26,788 nucleotides of DNA from Nitrospinota bacterium (GTDB lineage: Bacteria > Nitrospinota > Nitrospinia > JACRGO01). The notes under the pieces were generated by a model. That model was given only the letters and a program-made list of their open reading frames with translations. It had not been told where the DNA came from and searched no databases. How positions within the stretch are numbered: the stretch's first letter is position 1; the number at the start of each line of letters is the position of its first letter. Positions 23,239 to 26,788 of this stretch are shown here, piece after piece. A program made the position numbers and the translations under genes. The DNA lies in contig JACRGO010000223.1 of the NCBI GenBank assembly GCA_016212295.1, positions 1 through 26,788 of the forward strand. The letters run 5' to 3'.

Positions 23239-24041
23239 GGCCTCTTCTCCTTATTCTCCCAGCCGAGGGCTTCCAATATCTCCTCAGCGCCGGTGTCCGC
23301 CAGGACTTCAAATCTCCTGATCTTCACCAGGGCCGGGATGCCTGGACCGTGGTCGGTTGTAGTTAAGGCCATGGACCGTATTCCCGCCTCCAGGAAATGC
23401 TCCTCCTGCTCCCGTTTATACAGTCCATAGGGAAGGCAAAAGTCAAGGACATTCATGCCCGTCCGTTTCCTGAGCAAGGACAGGGACTTTTGGATTTCCT
23501 CCTTTAAATCCCCAGGGGACAATCTGGAAAGGTCCTTGTGCGAATGGCCATGCGATGCGATGTAAAATCCCTCCTCAGCCAGTTTTTGGATATCCGCCCA
23601 AGCCATGGTCCCGCTATATTCCTTGGCCGCCGGTTCGCCGGATTCCACCAGGGCCGTTGGCGCATAAAAAGTGGCCGGATATCCAAAACTTTTCAACAAC
23701 GGCCTGGCGTATTGATATTGGCCTGTGGTGGCGTCGTCAAAGGTTAGGGCCGCTTCACGCAGGGCCAGAGGGACTTTTTTTTGCCCGGCCTCAATGATTT
23801 TTTCCAGGGGAACGACTTTAAATCCGCTGTCCCTTAAAAGTTGAAAATCATATTTTAACTTCTCAGTGGTCCTGCTGTACTTGAAAGAGGAGTTTGGAGT
23901 AATATCGTGATAACAAAGAACATGAAGAGGTTTTGGGGCATAAGTTTCCTCCGTTTTTACGTTCCACAATCCAAAAACGAGAAAAAGGAGACACAGGAAT
24001 GCAAAAGACAGGCTGTATTTGGACAGTGTAGGAATTTCCAT
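23235..24041 (-). CDS. Polysaccharide deacetylase family protein (CE4)
   Basis: A 268-residue protein with an N-terminal membrane anchor (about residues 9-26) and a NodB-type deacetylase domain facing the periplasm. VLCYHDITPN is the usual first strand. Motif 1 is LTFDDA (Asp102, Asp103) and motif 2 is SHGHSH (His164, His168), the metal ligands. LPYGLYKREQEEH is close to motif 3. The order and the CYHD start resemble PgaB/IcaB-type N-deacetylases of biofilm polysaccharide. It overlaps the downstream membrane glycosyltransferase gene by four bases. No poly-GlcNAc synthase is in the window, so the substrate is unknown. Confidence 0.85.
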   Translation of the reverse strand: MEIPTLSKYSLSFAFLCLLFLVFGLWNVKTEETYAPKPLHVLCYHDITPNSSFKYSRTTEKLKYDFQLLRDSGFKVVPLEKIIEAGQKKVPLALREAALTFDDATTGQYQYARPLLKSFGYPATFYAPTALVESGEPAAKEYSGTMAWADIQKLAEEGFYIASHGHSHKDLSRLSPGDLKEEIQKSLSLLRKRTGMNVLDFCLPYGLYKREQEEHFLEAGIRSMALTTTDHGPGIPALVKIRRFEVLADTGAEEILEALGWENKEKRP

Positions 24042-24071
24042 TTTTAATCTTTAAAAATCAAATAAATATAT

Positions 24072-24250
24072 GAATTACACCCCCCTTTGATCCCCCCTTG
24101 CCAGGGGGGAATTTTTCGAGCGCTTCCCCTTGCCAGGGGAAAATTTTTGAGGCATGGCTCTTAAAACAGGTGGGAGTCTTAACATATTCCCTTTACAAAA
24201 GAGGAAAATTTTAAATATTCCCCCTTAAAAAAGGGGGCCAGGGGGATGTA
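24072..24250 (+). repeat. C-tract/G-tract inverted repeat, copy 2
   Basis: Begins gaattacacccccctttgat and ends ttaaaaaagggggccagggg, matching the reverse complement of 7541-7621 at both ends. It carries about 100 extra bases in the middle, including cttgccaggggaaaattttt, a partial duplicate of the element's own arm. No gene is seen in 24042-24279. Confidence 0.75.
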
Positions 24251-24279
24251 AATTTTTTTGGCTGCGGCCACGTCTCGTT

Positions 24280-24942
24280 ATGCGCATATCCATTTATTTT
24301 GTAATCATTATTATCGATTTCGCAAGCATCATAGGGTCCGTCCTTTTAGGCGAAACTCCCCAGGAGTTTTTTGAGGAAGGACAATTTATCACATGGCTCT
24401 CCTGCGTCCACTTGGCTGTCCTCTGCGGAATTTGCCTGTGTTCGCTCCTTTTGTTGAGCCATCAGGAACACCGGACCGCGGACGCGAAAAGAAAAATGCT
24501 CTTTTGGGTCTTATGCTGCGCCGGTTTCTTTTTCCTTTGCGCTGATGAATGGTTTGAAATCCACGAAAATCTTGATTTTTGGCTCCATCATGCCCTGGGA
24601 ATTAAAGAGACTCACCTGACTGACCGGCTGGATGATTTGATCGTGTTGCTTTATGGGGTTTTGTTCGCTATCGGCGCTTTTAAATTTTATAAAGATGTTT
24701 TGGAATGCAAGGGGATGGTCCGATGGCTGGTTATAGCCCTTGTCCTGTTTTTGATAATGTCCTTTTTCGATTTTCTTTCCAATGATGATTACCTGTATCA
24801 ATTCCTTGCCAATGACCGGGGCCTTGATAAGGAAATAGGAATCATATTGGGGACCATTGAGGATTCCTTTAAGCTTCTTGCTGAAGGCGCCTTTGTCATC
24901 GCCTTCATGGAGGGGTTTCATTCCACCCTAAACAAACGGTAG
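24280..24942 (+). CDS. Polytopic membrane protein with DEWFEIHE motif
   Basis: A 220-residue protein with about five to six hydrophobic segments (about 5-23, 40-60, 74-87, 121-136, 147-166, 199-211). The conserved-looking CADEWFEIHENLDFWLHH near residue 87, a DDLIVLLYG segment and FFDFLSNDDYLYQF put acidic and histidine residues at membrane edges, as in some enzymes or ion-binding proteins. I do not recognise a named family. No ribosome binding site is clear before the ATG at 24280, so the start is tentative. It stands alone between a repeat element and the integron. Confidence 0.6.
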   Translation: MRISIYFVIIIIDFASIIGSVLLGETPQEFFEEGQFITWLSCVHLAVLCGICLCSLLLLSHQEHRTADAKRKMLFWVLCCAGFFFLCADEWFEIHENLDFWLHHALGIKETHLTDRLDDLIVLLYGVLFAIGAFKFYKDVLECKGMVRWLVIALVLFLIMSFFDFLSNDDYLYQFLANDRGLDKEIGIILGTIEDSFKLLAEGAFVIAFMEGFHSTLNKR

Positions 24943-25125
24943 GGCCTCTTCGCATCAGTTTCTCCCGCCGCCATCTTTTAAAAGCCTGGCGGTATCAATG
25001 ATAAACCCCAAAAAAGCAAATTCCTATCAGATGTTGATTTTATTGAGTTTTTGAAAATTGATTTGTTGTTTTTTAATTTATTCGTAGGCTCTATAGGAAA
25101 AGCCGCCGCGAGTTTAGACGCAATC

Positions 25126-26511
25126 TTAGAAATCCAGCGGACTTTTCGCTTCTTTCGCTGTTTTACTCGGCACGCAGTGCGTGTAGATCATCGTGGTCCT
25201 GACGTCGCTGTGTCCAAGCAAGGTCTGGATCGTGCGGATATCATAGTTTGCCTGCAAAAGGTGCGTGGCAAAACTGTGGCGGAAGGTATGGGCAGTGACG
25301 CGTTTTGTGAGTCTTGCGCGTCCGACAGCCCCCTTTAGCGCTTCCTGTACATGGCTCTCGTGTAAGTGATAACGCCGCAGTTCGTTTTTTTCCGGGACAG
25401 GAGTCAGCGATTGTTGAGGAAAAAACCATTGCCAGATGAATTCCCTTGCCGCCTTCGGATATTTCTTTTCAAGCAACCCATCCATAAAAGCGCCTGAGTA
25501 ACCTGCCTTGAGGTCCGCGTCGTGCAACTTTCTGACGGTCTCAAGCTGTTCTTTAAGTTCATGGGTTATTGCTTGGGGGATGGGCAAGCTCCTTGACTTC
25601 TTTCCCTTTCCGTCCTGTATGCTCAGCATGCCTTCCTCGAAGTTGAAATTCTGCACTCGCAGTTTAAGGCACTCAAAAAGCCGGAGACCGCAGCCGTACA
25701 GCAATTTGACCACAAGATCGTATGGATATGAAAGATGTTTCAATACAGAGTCGATTTCCCGCCTCGAAAGAACAACGGGGATATATTTCGATTTCTTCGC
25801 GCGGGGAATGTCTTTATGGTCGCCGAAATCTTTTTTGAGTATATGCCGGTACACAAACAACAACGCGTTGAAGGCCTGGTTCTGGGTCGAGGCCGCGACT
25901 TTGCAGTGCACTGCCAGATATGTGAGATACGACTTAACATCAGTGTCCGACAATTCCTCCGGCGGCTTATCATGCAGGAAGCCCTGAAACTTGCGGATCC
26001 AGTCCCCATAGGCCTTTAATGTTTTTCGGGAATAGTGGCGGGTCTTGATCTCGTCGGACAAATCGGAGATGACCTTGTCCCATGCCGGAGAAGCGGATTT
26101 CTCAAGGCAGCGCCATTCATTATAACGGCTTTCATTTCGGAGGGGCGTTGCCGGCTCTGCCGCCGACAGAGGCGCTGTCTGTTCCTGAACCGGCGCGGAA
26201 TAAGCCTTCTTAACAAAAGGCGCGCCGGGAGGGGTTATGAATGGCCTTGCCTTCGCATCCTGCATCTGAAAATAAAGCGAAACAGCGCGGGCAGCCTGTA
26301 TTTTGTGCGCCTCGGATTGTTTTTTATTCTGAAGCTTTTCGATAAACAAACGCACCTGCTCGGACCTGGAATCCGGCGGATGGTATTTGGCGCGAAAGTC
26401 CCAAAAGTATAGAAACCACTTTTTAAGGTTTTCATGCCGCGAAATATCCTTCACCTTGGCCTTGAGGAAAGCATCATATTGCGACCAAATATCATAAGGA
26501 ACTTTTTGCAC
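25126..26511 (-). CDS. intI: Integron integrase with N-terminal extension
   Basis: A 461-residue tyrosine recombinase starting at GTG (26511). The catalytic set is complete: Arg277 (YGCGLRLFECLKLRV), His408 and Arg411 ([12 protein letters not shown]), His434 (LLGHSDVRTT), Tyr443 (MIYTHC). The IntI-specific extra segment, needed for folded attC recognition, is present (about 350-400: KKYPKAAREFIWQWFFPQ, RRYHLHESHVQEALKGAV). Typical IntI proteins have 320-350 residues. Here about 130 more precede the usual core-binding domain (146-225), and residues 10-82 look like a second SAM-like domain (LKKWFLYFWDFRAKY, SEQVRLFIEKLQ), joined by a Pro/Ala linker. It reads away from the attC-like site, as expected for an integron. 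Confidence 0.92.
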   Translation of the reverse strand: MQKVPYDIWSQYDAFLKAKVKDISRHENLKKWFLYFWDFRAKYHPPDSRSEQVRLFIEKLQNKKQSEAHKIQAARAVSLYFQMQDAKARPFITPPGAPFVKKAYSAPVQEQTAPLSAAEPATPLRNESRYNEWRCLEKSASPAWDKVISDLSDEIKTRHYSRKTLKAYGDWIRKFQGFLHDKPPEELSDTDVKSYLTYLAVHCKVAASTQNQAFNALLFVYRHILKKDFGDHKDIPRAKKSKYIPVVLSRREIDSVLKHLSYPYDLVVKLLYGCGLRLFECLKLRVQNFNFEEGMLSIQDGKGKKSRSLPIPQAITHELKEQLETVRKLHDADLKAGYSGAFMDGLLEKKYPKAAREFIWQWFFPQQSLTPVPEKNELRRYHLHESHVQEALKGAVGRARLTKRVTAHTFRHSFATHLLQANYDIRTIQTLLGHSDVRTTMIYTHCVPSKTAKEAKSPLDF

Positions 26512-26530
26512 GGTATTAGCTTTCTTGAAA

Positions 26531-26567
26531 CTAATATTACAATTTGAATATTAGCCATGTGGCTAAT
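26531..26567. promoter_or_regulatory. Two palindromes at the intI transcription start
   Basis: Palindrome 1 is ctaatatt (26531-26538), eight bases, aatattag (26547-26554). Palindrome 2 is attagcca-tg-tggctaat (26550-26567). They overlap by five bases. The second overlaps the -10 box and predicted start of the intI promoter, so binding would be expected to repress it. Integrase genes are often controlled by LexA; neither sequence is the E. coli LexA box. Confidence 0.6.
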
Positions 26568-26594
26568 TCTACTAAAATCAAGTAGTTGCGTCAA
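26566..26594 (-). promoter_or_regulatory. intI promoter
   Basis: On the reverse strand TTGACG (26594-26589), a 17-base spacer and TAGAAT (26571-26566). Transcription would start near 26559, about 48 bases before the GTG. A weak aagaaag ribosome binding site precedes the GTG. Confidence 0.65.
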
Positions 26595-26614
26595 GTCGAA
26601 CATTATTTATTGTA

Positions 26615-26643
26615 TTGACCGCACCCGGCCAATCTGGTATTAT
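26615..26643 (+). promoter_or_regulatory. Outward cassette promoter (Pc-like)
   Basis: TTGACC (26615-26620), a 17-base spacer and TATTAT (26638-26643). It faces away from intI into the cassette side, and transcription would begin about 26650, at the edge of the attC-like hairpin. Confidence 0.7.
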
Positions 26644-26655
26644 CGAGAAACTATC

Positions 26656-26766
26656 TAATAACTGGTTCGCGCCGCCTTCGGCGGCGCGAATGCGGCGTTG
26701 ACCCTTCGGTTCCTCCGCACTGTTTCGCTTCGCCGCCGAAGGCGGCTTGCGAACCAGGCGTTCGAA
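26656..26766 (+). other. attC-like recombination site
   Basis: The site is a long imperfect palindrome of about 110 bases. ctggttcgc (26662-26670) pairs with gcgaaccag (26749-26757). gccgccttcggcggcg (26671-26686) pairs perfectly with cgccgccgaaggcggc (26731-26746). It is preceded by taataac and followed by GGCGTT (26757-26762), the usual right-hand core with G/TT cut point. The orientation puts the next cassette outside the window. The last bases (GTTCGAA) do not fit GTTRRRY perfectly. A clear attI between this site and intI could not be identified, so the site could be the first attC or an unusual attI-attC hybrid. Confidence 0.65.
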
Positions 26767-26788
26767 ACCGGCCGCCAACCGGGCTTCA

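Noticed and set aside
26578-26778. Reverse-strand frame of 66 codons at the right end
   Set aside because: It covers the promoters and the attC-like palindrome and is explained by the symmetric sequence.

Overview
The window looks like a contig from an uncultured Gram-negative, didermic bacterium of roughly 50-55% G+C. HslVU, type IV pilus minor pilins with PilY1, strong AAGGAGGT ribosome binding sites, a probable sigma-54 site and a chromosomal integron fit Deltaproteobacteria (Desulfobacterota) or neighbouring groups such as Nitrospirota or Nitrospinota. No marker here fixes the phylum, so this placement is inference.

Layout. Bases 1-1200 are a degraded zone: heptamer repeats, a broken caspase-like/DUF1566-like gene, a small gene with an internal TGA, and a DUF5647-like gene. 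Bases 1286-7486 carry housekeeping genes on the + strand: larC, a nitroreductase, a CxxCxxCC protein, a xerC-hslV-hslU block (same order as codV-clpQ-clpY in Bacillus), a NusG-domain-II protein and a Gx-transporter-type membrane protein. Bases 7741-9361 hold a two-gene signalling unit: a receiver-HisKA protein without an ATPase domain, overlapping a PilZ protein. Bases 9413-10291 (- strand) hold a small nucleotidyltransferase unit with a decayed third gene.

Bases 10434-21444 are a type IV pilus accessory locus built as two divergent, paralogous arms. The left arm (- strand) reads DUF4124 protein, FimT/GspH, PilV, PilW, PilX, PilY1. The right arm (+ strand) reads PilV, PilW, PilX, a possible 10-codon peptide and two secreted proteins. 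Those two have long signal peptides, mature N-termini made of SSSN repeats, and a shared Cys/His motif. The space between the arms has a sigma-54-like site and a sigma-70-like site facing right. The arms probably build alternative pilus tips, with the SSSN proteins as surface partners; this is inference.

Bases 21685-24041 (- strand) encode a GT-C-type membrane protein overlapping a polysaccharide deacetylase, suggesting surface glycan work. A membrane protein with a DEWFEIHE motif follows at 24280-24942. The right end is the head of an integron: a 461-residue integron integrase with an N-terminal extension (- strand), two palindromes at its predicted transcription start, two divergent sigma-70-like promoters, and an attC-like hairpin ending in GCGTT. 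The cassette array would continue beyond the window.

Intergenic space is unusually full of short repeats: three loci with an exact 7-bp period, four paired inverted-arm elements, and two copies in opposite orientation of a C-tract/G-tract element that bracket the region from 7.5 to 24.2 kb.
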